This document shows positions 49,284 to 59,955 of a DNA stretch of 64,000 nt, in pieces. The notes under the pieces are model-generated. The model was not told the DNA's origin. It saw only the letters and a list, made by a program, of their open reading frames with translations, and searched no databases. How positions within the stretch are numbered: position 1 is the stretch's first letter; each line of letters begins with the position of its first letter. The stretch lies in the NCBI GenBank assembly GCA_037367405.1, contig JAZKJV010008264.1:1178001-1242000 (forward strand), given 5' to 3'. The translations under genes were made by a program, and so were the position numbers. The stretch comes from Ottelia alismoides. Taxonomy: Eukaryota > Streptophyta > Magnoliopsida > Alismatales > Hydrocharitaceae.

Positions 49284-49720
49284 GCTTTGTTGATTGCAAA
49301 TCAAATATTTGAATGTCAACAATTCAATTCTCCATAAGGAACATGATTGATCATATTTGTAGAAATTCCCATTGGAGGGGAACTTATCCAATGAATATCC
49401 TCATTCATCAACAATATAAGAACTACTCCATACATGCAATAAAACAACATCTTTCGAATTCCTTAAGGGATAAAGACTTTGTCATCATATCAGCATTATT
49501 ATCTATGTGGATCTTATTAAGTACAAATCGCTTTGAAACATATTTTGACCTTACACGAAAAGTAGATTCTTGCCAAGGAGAATCATGCTCTGACTTTCAA
49601 AATAAATGGTATATTTGGCTTGAACAAAATTAAGTTCTTGCATGAACTTCTCCATCCACAAGAGTTCTTAACTTGCTTATATAGAAGCAAAGAATTCTGC
49701 CTTTATAGTAGGCAATGCTA
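49284..49720 (-). pseudogene. Ty1/copia RNase H C-terminal relic
   Basis: On the minus strand: TIKAEFFA near 49710-49690, then RSKYVSKRFVLNKIHIDNNA and DMMTKSLSLKEFERC (about 49560-49455). This corresponds to the T-x-A-E-Y start and the K-H-I-D...H-x-x-x-N-x-A-D-M-x-T-K-x-L end of copia RNase H, the last domain of the polyprotein. Stops and a scrambled middle mark it as dead. No integrase or RT remains upstream. Confidence 0.6.
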
Positions 49721-50453
49721 GGCACTTTACAAGAAAGAATTGATTGGTCGAACTATTTTTCCGTCGATTCTAGAATTAATTGGTTGAATAATTTTGGTTT
49801 GATTTTTAATAACTTGATGCAAAACTAGGGTACGTAAAATAAGATTGGAATAAAAGGTTTTGGATCCGTGATCCCCAGCTGTTGACACTTGTGTTCATTT
49901 CTTCATTGTATTATTTTCAACCAACATTTCATGTAATTCGTGTCATATTGAATGCAATTAGGTTGTTTGTATTTGATGCAATAAGAAGCCAAATTGGGTT
50001 CAAGTGGGAAGATAATTGTGTTGGAGGGAAAGTTGGAATTCTCAAATTTGAAATAAACGGGAGTTTGAGTAGAGTTTTTAATACCACATCTAATAGTTCT
50101 AAAACTTTGGTAGACTTAAATATGAGTTCACACACCAAGCTCTTCTAACAATATTAGATAGGATTGGATGATCATGTGCACTCGTCTCTGGTTTGACTCG
50201 GAAGAGTCAATTCGAATCTTGATATAATATCAATGTGAGTTTTATTTAGCAGATCGAACAAATTAATTCAGTGGATTAATATATTATTCTGCATAATAAA
50301 TTGGTCCGTGTTTACATTTTCTTCATATTATGAATTGGAAATGCATGATTGTTCTTTTTTTAATCTATAATACATTTATATTGATTTGTATGAATACGAA
50401 TAATTATTATTTAATCCATACCTTAGTGATCCTATTAACCACAATTTCCGTTC
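49721..50453. other. No gene seen
   Basis: About 730 bp of AT-rich sequence between the copia relic and the repeats next to the Helitron end. Open frames at 49882-50148 and 50330-50518 show no domain. Confidence 0.4.
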
Positions 50454-50591
50454 TTTACTTGGAGATTCGATATGATACCCTTGATGCTTACGTTACAACT
50501 CATGCGGTGCACTTGTAACGTAAGCATCTCACAGGTCATGATAGATTTGGACTTAACAGGTGTTTTACTTGGAGATTCGATATGATACCCT
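50454..50591. repeat. 28-bp direct repeats flanking a perfect 16-bp inverted repeat
   Basis: The direct repeat (starting TTTACTTGGAGATTCGATA, ending TACCCT) occurs at 50454-50481 and 50564-50591. Between them lies GATGCTTACGTTACAA (50483-50498) and its exact reverse complement (50513-50528) around a 14-nt loop. The second direct repeat ends 37 bp before the Helitron terminus. Confidence 0.85.
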
Positions 50592-50627
50592 CAATATGCC
50601 TGCAAAGATTCACTGTAATAGTTGTTA

Positions 50628-50655
50628 CTAGTGAGTATGCCCGCGCTTCGCGGCG
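50628..50655 (-). repeat. Helitron 3' terminus: hairpin and CTAG
   Basis: On the minus strand CCGCG, AAG, CGCGG forms a 5-bp GC stem (653-649 with 645-641), extended by C-G pairing across a bulged base (655 with 640). GCATACTCA and CTAG (631-628) follow, then a host T at 627. Helitrons end in CTRR preceded by a short hairpin about 10 nt away and insert between A and T. Confidence 0.8.
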
Positions 50656-50659
50656 GGGA

Positions 50660-53440
50660 AAAAAGAAGATATATGTTCAAATGAATTACCTGCTCTTTAT
50701 TGAAGTAATAAACATAAATGTTGAACAGATAAAACAACGATCAAAATATATAATTTATAAAGCATATATTGACAATGAATATTCATCAAATGAGGAAATA
50801 GTGATTACTTTCTACATGTCATTAGTAAAAAAAACAACTAAGTTATTTTTTTGTTAACATTTATTTTTTTAGACAAAATTTTGGATAACTAATATCATTG
50901 TGTATGACATCATAACTTTTAGTTATTACAGAATTGTAAATAATGGTTATTCCAACAATTACAACAACATACAGAGAGATCAACTTCTATCCATATAAAT
51001 CAGTAGTATACAGATTTAAATTAGACAATTCGAAATTACGAACATGCACGACTACAATACTTTCCAGCTAATCCAGCTCCACAGGAACACCTTCCAGCTA
51101 ATGCAGGTCTACAGAAGGAATGTAACTGCAAATATGTGAACGTCTTCCTGAAAGGAAAAAGCAAGGAAAATTTAACATGTTTGCAGAATTTAAGAGCACA
51201 TAATATATTTCAATGTTATTGCTGGCAGTTCACGTGTATAGAAAGAATAAGATTTTACATATGATAATTTTTTCAAGGAAGATAAAGAAAGATAGCGAAA
51301 TGTCAAAATACACTTAATTACTGTTATGAAAACAAATGCATAATTACAGATTCAACAAAATAAACGGGAAAGAAGGTTAAAACTAAAAAATAAAATGACC
51401 CCGTCAGGGATAAACGTCATATTATGTGAAATAGAAATACTGATTTATGGTAATAATACACATGCTGAAAATATACACATGCCGAGAACATTAGCAAGAA
51501 AGGGAAGGAGAAGGATAAATGCAAGTAAGAGGAAAGTAGCAAAATGAGTAGAACGAAGAGTAATGTTGGTAAGATAGAAGTGGAATATAAATATCAAAGT
51601 AGAACTGATCAGAAGTGGGCTTTTGACAATGAAAGCGTCTCCTCCCTGGGAGGAGAATGTGATCTCTGACTACATCCTTGTTGCATAATGAGCCAGCAAG
51701 TCATGGGCAGTGGCTTGGTTAAGGGCCGGTGCCGTAGCGAAAGCGAGCTAGCTTACTTCTAAGACGCGGTTGTCACTGCCCGAACCAGGATGATCTATCA
51801 TGCCCTAATAAGTAACTCTGCTTTCGTAGGGACACCTGCGAAATAGATAAGAACCAAAGCAAGGACAACCGAAAAAACATGTCCTTCTGGAATGAATAAA
51901 CATCAATAAAAAATGTCAACACATTTGGAAAAAAAATAGTCAGGAAATACATAAAGACAATGGAAGAGGAATAAGTAGAACAAACGGTATTTTTATACAT
52001 GTTTAATAGGAGAACTATCACAGGAAATGCTACGAAATAGGCAACATACAAAACAATAACAAAAATCCAAGTATCACATCCTTGGAGCTGACGAAGACAG
52101 ATGCAAGTAATCGAAACGGCTGCGCAAATTGGAAGGAGAGGAAAGGTTAATACCTTCTTAGGGAGTTGGCAAACGAAACGAAAAACATTCGAAACAGGAC
52201 ACCGAAACAAAAGGGTAAACCTCCTTTCTAGAATTTAATTTCCTTAGCTTCTTGTTGGACCATGAAAACTTCTAAAAAATTTTCACATAGACCCTTAACT
52301 ATAGTTCATGCATGCAGAAGCAAGTAGGGACTACAGATGATCTACCTCAGAGGAGTCGTAAATAAAGGCTTGCTTGTTCTTCACAGTAACCTCCGACTCC
52401 CTCTCAAAAACATTAAAAAACTGAAGCAAACAAAAACGTTTTTCATCAGTTGAATTCTGGCATCAATAACATTAACCATTGATATGAAATATCAAACAAA
52501 ATATTAGCAATAAACCAACATTAAATACCAGTTGTTTCTTTCATGCAATAACTTCTTTCCATTAGCTAATATCAGTTGCTGCTTTCATGCAATAACATCT
52601 TTCGATTCACTAATATTTAATATTATTACACTGAAGATGTGGTTATATAAATGTTAGAAACCCAAGACTAATAAAAACAGGCGGGTAGATTGTACCTTTC
52701 CCTGACAATGCATTCATTCTACATCAGGAGTACGTTTTCCTTTGACACCTGGATGCACCATATCCATCGTCTGTACATTCTTTTGACATGAAAACATAAA
52801 CATGTATACACAGTACTTATTTTCATGATAAAGGTAGGCCATATCTGACATCTCTGTAAATCTGATAAACATAAATATTGAGACGTTACCAGCTTTAACA
52901 GTTTCTACATACTTCTCTGCTATGCTTCAAGTAAGATATACAGTACAACCAACGCATAAAAAATACGCAAAAGTCTGAAAGTAGAATTCCAGAAATTTTG
53001 CAACAATTGTATACATTCATGTGAGAAGAAACGTAAGTAAAAGAAGACTGTAGTCGAATTTTTTTTACACATAAGCAAAATGGTAGAACATAAAGTTAGA
53101 TGTTAAAGACAGTAAATGAGATGGAAGGTGGTTATGAACTTTACAGTCATGCAGCAAGTTACAAATTCATGGCATTAGAAGATATGTATATTTTGGGATA
53201 AGGACAATGAGGCATAATAAGCGTCAATTACCGTTCAACTAACATTAGGGCAACAAAACAGAAGAAGAGTAGTATTACGATTATAAGCAGAGAGTGTATG
53301 ATAGACTTACTTATATTCGGTGTTTATGCTCATAGAACTAAAATGTGCATAGACAAAGTTCGATAGTACAAACATTAAAGTTGAATACAAATATCTATTA
53401 AAATCTATAGTCATTAAGTTACAAATTTCTGCCATTTAAA
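50660..53440. other. 3' part of the Helitron, unassigned
   Basis: About 2.8 kb with no frame I can assign. Possible exon fragments on the minus strand are FFNVFERESEVTVKNKQAFI (about 52425-52350, with TTTGCTTCAG before it and GAG/GTAGAT after it) and MDMVHPGVKGKRTPDVE ending in TGA at 52716-52714. A GC-richer patch lies at 51690-51850. They may be captured host gene pieces or 3' exons of the short RPA gene in alternative transcripts. The minus frame 51773-52210 is mostly hydrophobic and unsupported. Confidence 0.35.
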
Positions 53441-53679
53441 AACATTCAGATCTTCGGATAATGACTTGAATCAACATGAACCTCGTCGTTACCTGAAAAG
53501 AAGTGTAATTTAATAAAATCAACAAATTATTAAAGAAGGAGAAAATATACGTACAACGGAATATTTTTAATGAGATTTCCTACTGTGTATATATATATAT
53601 ACATATACAAAGATGCACACACACGTGCACACACACAACATACATATATAGATGCAATACATGATACTTACGGACGTCA

Positions 53680-54979
53680 CTATAAACTGTTTGAATCACT
53701 TGTTGAGTTTGATGGCCCACATTGTGCTCCACTGGAACTTTAATGAATGTTAAAAAAGGAGTCAATTTACATTGCATTTACTTTTTCGAATATGAAAAAA
53801 AACTATATTGTTGCCTGTATACTCATCAATATTACACCTTGTACGAATGCCGTAAACTTCAGGAATGTCCAAGTCAAAATAGAATTTTGACAATGTTGTG
53901 GAGCACAACATAGGTTTACCTGCAATATTATAAGGAAGAATTAGATAATACACTACATATGTATTTAAAGAGTAATTAGTTGTGCAATTTCGGACGAACA
54001 TACTCACCACGGTAGTACTTGACTGTTAATCCTGTGAGGATTATAACGGTCCTTCTTATGTTATCATGAAGAAGCTCTATTGGAAATATCTCTGCTATTC
54101 TGCCCCACAAGGTAACAGGTAATATCTTACCACTGTTTAGTAAAAAGGTAAAGTCTTACTCTTTATGAAATGGAAAACAATTTCAATTCAATAAGCGAAA
54201 CAAATCATGGTATTTAGAACATGTTAGAAAACCTGTTGTTCTGCACGTGTATATTCTGCTTTGTTGGTGCACCTTCTTCATGGTAGTATGCTCTAATACT
54301 CGTATTCGGTAGAAGCCAACCAAATACATCTGAAATAATATAAATTAAAATGATTACAGCAAACAGTGTGAAAATAGTAGAATATAATTGTAATTGTATT
54401 GATTTATGAAATACAGAAGTATCATGCATACCAATAACGTATGTGTTGCTGAAAATAGGTGTCCCGACATCTTCAAAGTCAACAAAGAAAAATTTGTACA
54501 TAGGAATCGATATATTTAGTTCCATATGATGAATGACATAAGTAGTCTCGATGAACTTTAAAATCAGTTCATTAGGAACTACTCTCAACGATGATTTATT
54601 CGGATATGTGATGCAATCTGCAATGGTGTAAACGTTTCCTTCACTTAGGTTATGACCGGAACAATATTTTTTGTCCAATTCAATCACACATTCAATTGCA
54701 TCTGCCTACATAAAACGGAACAGTTAACATTAAGTAAAAAATTCCTTGCATGAAAGGTATGAAGAAACCCACAAATAGTATGGGATAATAGATTTTCAAA
54801 AAATTTACTTAATATGTTCATATTGTCATTCTAACCTTCGAATCTACAGCAAGGAATGTAGCAGATGATGGGGTGTTATTAGATCCCAGAGGCGAGGAAT
54901 CCCATAAGCGGATAACTCTGACTTTAACTGTATGCAACACACCCACTTCCACGAAATCGGAAATGTATGAATAATTCAT
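53680..54979 (-). CDS. Short RPA70-like single-strand DNA-binding protein (two OB folds), six exons
   Basis: Exons fit GT-AG rules at 54979-54836, 54705-54432, 54329-54233, 54132-54008, 53919-53838 and 53737-53680. Lengths 144, 274, 97, 125, 82 and 58 sum to 780, an uninterrupted frame of 259 residues ending TAG. Start MNYSYISDFVEVGVLHTVKV leads into VRVIRLWDS, the first OB fold (DBD-A). RVVPNELILKF and YKFFFVDFEDV follow, then the second OB fold (DBD-B) with GKILPVTLWGRIAEIF, VIILTGLTVKYYRG and FYFDLDIPEVYGI. The C-terminal zinc-bearing fold found in the long copy is missing. RPA70 binds single-stranded DNA in replication; Helitrons of plants often carry such genes. A strong donor (GTAAGT) follows the stop, so other 3' splicing is possible. 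Confidence 0.75.
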
Positions 54980-55335
54980 TCTTCCAAAGTACCTACAGGA
55001 TTTTGTAAGCGTTGAACTAAAAGTAGATTGTAAAAAGAGAGTGCTTGTTAATTTGAAAAGCAAAGTAAAGTACAATAGGTGATATTTTTTTCGACATGAA
55101 GAATTTGATCATACACAGTATAGCGAGACCTAGAATATGAATAAATATAAAATTAAAACAACATGTACTCTATATCTAAATAAAATAACAGACAAAGAAC
55201 AGGAGTACCAAATACGATATTGTCAGATTTAATGTTTGTATCATGTAAACTTTAAAAATAAAAGGAAGAAATAACTTGTTAGTAAAGTTAATGAATACGC
55301 CCATTTAATATATTTAGAGAAGCATGAAATGTATA
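54980..55335. other. Upstream region of the short RPA gene, no gene seen
   Basis: About 350 bp with A-rich stretches. It shares the phrase ATATTGTCAGATTTAATGTTTG (split here for length: ATATTGTCAG, ATTTAATGTTTG) with 56330-56350, 57320-57340 and 58480-58500, so it is part of the repeat unit of the array to its right. Confidence 0.5.
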
Positions 55336-58300
55336 TCCCTACATAGGCTCAGAAGGTGACAACTTAATTTTGTTGATGGCTACATAATATTCTTTATTTG
55401 ATCTGAATATTTTGCCTCGCCAATGAACAGTTGCATCTCACCATGTTGTAGCATCTTCATTGCCCTAATATATATACAAACAATTTAGTATATTAAAACT
55501 AAATAAAATTGTATAAAGTTTATATATATATGTATAAACAGTGGTAGGCATTTTGGGTAAAACAGTAAATCAGATACCATCTGATTGTTGACTTAATTCT
55601 ACCTCAATTATTAACAAAATACAGTAAAAAATTTTAGTTGTCAGTGTAGCAGTTACATTGTAGGAAAAAATAAATAAATAAGTTGTCAGTAAAGTGAAGG
55701 AAGATGCACATTTCATAAATTCAGAGAAGCATGAAATGTATATCTCTACATAGGCTCAGAAGGTTGAAACTTATTTTTGTTGATGGCTGCATAATATTTT
55801 TTTATCTGATGTAAATATTTTGCCTTGCCAATCAACAATTCCATTTCACCATGTTCTATCATCTTCATTGCCCTAAAACATATATTATATATATATATAT
55901 GTATATATACGTATGCAATATAATACAGTACAACTAAATAAACTATATAAAGTTTATATATATATATGCATAAAAAGTGAAAGATGATTTGTGTAAAACA
56001 GTAAGTCATATAAGATCTGTTTGTTGATTTAATTCTAAATCATGTAGTTAAAAAGTACAGTAAAAAACGTTACATGACAGTATAAGTATATAGACACGAC
56101 ACATATAAAGTGGATAAAGTATCTAAAATATACTTGTATGTTCACAGTGCTGGAAATCAAGTCTTTCTTATGGCAGCATAAATTTTATAGAAAATAAACT
56201 TCGACACATCAAACAACAATTTCAGCATACATGTTAGAGTGAAATACAAAAGCCAAAGAAATATAACACTAATACAACATGTACTTTGTTTCTACATAAA
56301 ATATCAGAAAAATAAAAGGAAGAACGAATACAATATTGTCAGATTTAATGTTTGTAGCAGGTATCTTTAAAAAAATAAAAAACGAAATAAGATGTCATTA
56401 AATTTAAGTAATATGTGCATTTAGTAGATTACCCAAACCACGAATTGTATATCCTTATACAGGCTCAGAAGTTTGAGATATTTGTTCTTTGATGGCTGCA
56501 TAATATTCCAATCAACAATTGGATATCACCATGTTGTATTATCCTCATTGCCCTGACATATATATATGTATACATAGAGAATATACTCTAATAATACTAA
56601 TTAAATTGTAGAAAGTATATATATATATATGTATGTATATATACGTATAAATGATGCGAGAGGATTTCGATAAATATGTGAACCATGTAGGCTCCAATTG
56701 GTGGAAATCATTTATTCTCGATGGTTGCGTAATATTTAGAGAAGAATATATTCCTTGCCAATCAAAAACTCGATCACACATGTTACATCATCTTCATTGC
56801 CCTAATATATATAAGCAATTTAGTATACTAAAACTAAATAAAATTGTATATCAGATAACATCTGATTGTTGACTTAATTCTACTCCAATTATTAAAAAAA
56901 TACAGTAAAAAACTTTAGTTGTCAGTGTAGCAGTTAAATTGTAGGGAAAAATAAATAAGTAAGTTGTCAGTAAAATTATGGAAGATGAACATTTCATAAA
57001 TTCAGGGAAGCATGAAATATATATCTCTACACAGGCTCAGAAGGTTGGAACTTATTTTTGTCGATGGCTGCATAATATTTCTTTACCTGATGTAAATATT
57101 TTGCCTCGCCAATCAACAATTCAATTTCACCATGTTGTATCATCTTCATTGCCTTAAAATATTATATATATATATGTATATATACGTATGCAATATAATA
57201 CAGTACAACTAAATGGATTGTATAAAGTTTATATATATATATATATATGTATAACACTAATACAACATGTACTTTGTTTCTACACAAAATATCAAAAAAA
57301 TAGAAGGAAGAACGAATACAATATTGTCAGATTTAATGTTTGTAGCAGGTATCTTTAAAAAAATAAAAAACGAAATAAGTTGTCATTAAATTTAAGTAAT
57401 ATGTGCATTTAGTAGATTAACCAAACCAGGAATTGTATATCCTTATACAGACTCAGAAGTTTGAGATTTTTGTTCTTTGATGGCTGCATAATATTTTGTT
57501 GTTTGCAGTAAATATTTTGCCTCGCCAATCAACAATTGGATATCACCATGTTGTATCATCTTCATTGCCCTAATATATATATATATATATATACAGACAA
57601 TATACTCTATTAAAACTAATTAAATTGTAGGAAGTATATATATATGTATATATATCTATATATATATACATGCAAATGATGGGAGAGGATTTCGATAAAT
57701 ATGTAAACCCTGTAGGCTCCGACTGGTAGAAATCATTTATTCTCGATGGCTGCGTGATATTTAGAAAAAAAACATATTGCGTCGCAATCAAAAACTCGAT
57801 CACACATGGTACATCATCTTCATTGCCCTAATATTTTGACAATTTAATATAATGTAACTGAAAAAATTATAGGAATATAAATATATATCTATACACTTTA
57901 AAAGGATTTGGGGAAAACAGTAAAGCAACTTCACATTTGGTTAGTATATAATAAAAAGATAATATATTTCATTGATCTAGTAAACTTAAGAAATTTACAG
58001 GAACCAGTCGTAAACAATACAAAAATGACTTTGCGTCTGCTATGTGTTGTTATACTAAATGGGAAAATAATATATTCAGCAGAATATCTTGGTTGAAGAT
58101 CTATATACAGTAATTGTGTGTAAAGATATGAAGAAGTGCATACCTTCGTTAGATCTCACAAAACAGCAAGGGATGTATGAAGGGAGAGGTGCGTAGAATA
58201 TGTGCTCTGAACCACTACCATATAAGCAGTTGTGTGCGGAGGTTAACCATTAACACGAGAAGACAAAAACAAACCGTGAGCCATAAATCATGGAGAACAG

Positions 58301-58700
58301 CATAGCTTTATGCTGCATGTACAACACGTCAACAGGCGCACGTTGATAAACACACACGGCAATAAATACCTGCTGTTAGTATCACATATCTCAATATACC
58401 AAACATAATATTAAAGAGTGGTGGGAGGTTGGTACATGCAATTAATGGCTCCTAGGAATGTGGCAGGTACCAAATACAATATTGTCAGATATAATGGTTG
58501 TACCAGGTAAACTTTAAAACTAATTAAGTTGTACAAAGTTTATATATATGTATATGTATATATACATATAAATGATGCAAGAGGATCTCGATAAATATGT
58601 AAATCATGTAGGCTCCGACTGGCAGAAATCAGTTATTATCGATGATTGCGTAATATTTAGGAAAAAAAATTTTGCCTTGCCAATTAAAAACTCGATCACT
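55336..58700 (-). repeat. Array of eight exon-like repeats with (TA)n tracts
   Basis: A block of about 105-140 bp recurs at about 55336-55470, 55741-55877, 56452-56556, 56680-56806, 57020-57158, 57437-57574, 57695-57832 and 58592-58699. On the minus strand each begins after a (TA)n tract and TTAG with GCAATGAAGATGAT. The copies at 55741, 57020 and 57437 keep an open frame of about 42 residues ending in a stop: MIEHGEMELLIGKAKYLHQI, MIQHGEIELLIGEAKYLHQV and MIQHGDIQLLIGEAKYLLQT, followed by KKYYAAI or TKYYAAI and a polar end (SEPM, SEPV, SESV). The copies at 56680, 57695 and 58592 are a diverged subtype. I do not recognise the protein; it could be a duplicated terminal exon. Confidence 0.75.
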
Positions 58701-59260
58701 ACACTTTAAAAGGATTTCTGGAAAATATTAAATCAACTTTACATGCAGTTAATATATAATACAGAGGATAATATATTTCCATTGATCTAGTAGACTTAAG
58801 AAATTTGCAGGAACCAGTACTAAACAATATAAAAATAAGTTTGAGTCTGCTATGTATTCACATATTCAATGGGAAAAGAATATAGTCAGCAGAATATATT
58901 GGTTGAAAAATCTATATATGGTAATTGTGTGTAAAGATATGAAGAAGTGCATACCTTCGTTAAATGTCACAAACCAGCGAGGGATGTAAAAAGGGAGAGA
59001 TGCGTAGAATATGTGCTCTGGACGACAACTATATAAGCAGTTGTGTACAGAGGATAACAATCAACACGAGAAGATAAAGGAAATCCTTAGTCATAAATTA
59101 TGAAGAACAGCATAGCTTTCTGCTGCATGTACGACACGTAAACAGGCTCACGTAGATAAACATACAGGGCAATAAACAATTGCTGTTAATATCACATATC
59201 TCTATATACCAAACATAATATAAAACAATGGTGGCAGATTGGTACATGCAATTAATGTAT
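58120..59260 (-). repeat. Tandem duplication (offset about 813 bp) of a promoter-like block
   Basis: 58123-58445 and 58936-59255 align closely (GATATGAAGAAGTGCATACC, then CATATTCTACGC, then TGGTACATGCAATTAATG in matching order). Each has a minus-strand TATA box: GCTTATATGG (58228-58219) and CTGCTTATATAG (59040-59029). About 90 bp further along each has a splice-donor-like GAAG/GTATGCACTTC. They could be alternative first exons of a minus-strand gene whose later exons are the array or the short RPA gene (inference). Confidence 0.65.
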
Positions 59261-59955
59261 CTTGGCCCGTCTCTCCTCTGTAAATTTAAAATTAAAGTTT
59301 GCAAGAGGTAGCTATTATAAAAACATAGTCAACAACCAGGGAGTATGAAAAAATACAAAGACGAACAACTTTGAAACTTATAAAAGTATGAAATGTATAT
59401 TCACACAGAATCCCAGGCTGTTGGCATTCAATTTCGTTCATGGTTACCGAATTTTTTTTAAAAAAAAGCAATAATTTCTCTCGACAATCTACAATATGTG
59501 CACTATACTTAGTTATCGAGTACTTTCATTACAGATAAAACGTTAACAACAATCTTGTCGTACTTATCAATTAATTTACCATAATGAAACAAATGCATGA
59601 GAAAACAAACGCAATGCATAAATAAACACCTATTATCATTACTTACCATCTTCAACCTCGTGCGTCAAAATGATCTTGATATTGCAGTTGCTCACAAGGA
59701 AAACAAAAGTATCAGTTAAGTAACTACATATATGTACATAGAACAGGTAATACACAGACCGGAGTATAATGCACCAAAAAAGAGGTTCTTTACATATTGT
59801 TAGAAACAACTACCATATTTATCAAACACAGAAGCTAACCCCAGGCTCCCAGCAGAGCCTCTGATCACATGTCAAGAAAAAAAAAATACTAACAACATAA
59901 TAAATAGCAGGATATACACACAGGACTAAATAAAATGAAAGATATGTAGACGGTG
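59261..59955. other. Downstream region of the long RPA gene, no gene seen
   Basis: About 700 bp of AT-rich sequence between the stop of the long RPA gene and the duplicated block. No frame or terminator can be argued. It presumably holds the polyadenylation region of the long RPA gene. Confidence 0.4.

Noticed and set aside
51773..52210. 145-residue hydrophobic minus frame
   Set aside because: Likely intronic AT-rich sequence; no signal, no domain and no support from the paralogous region.
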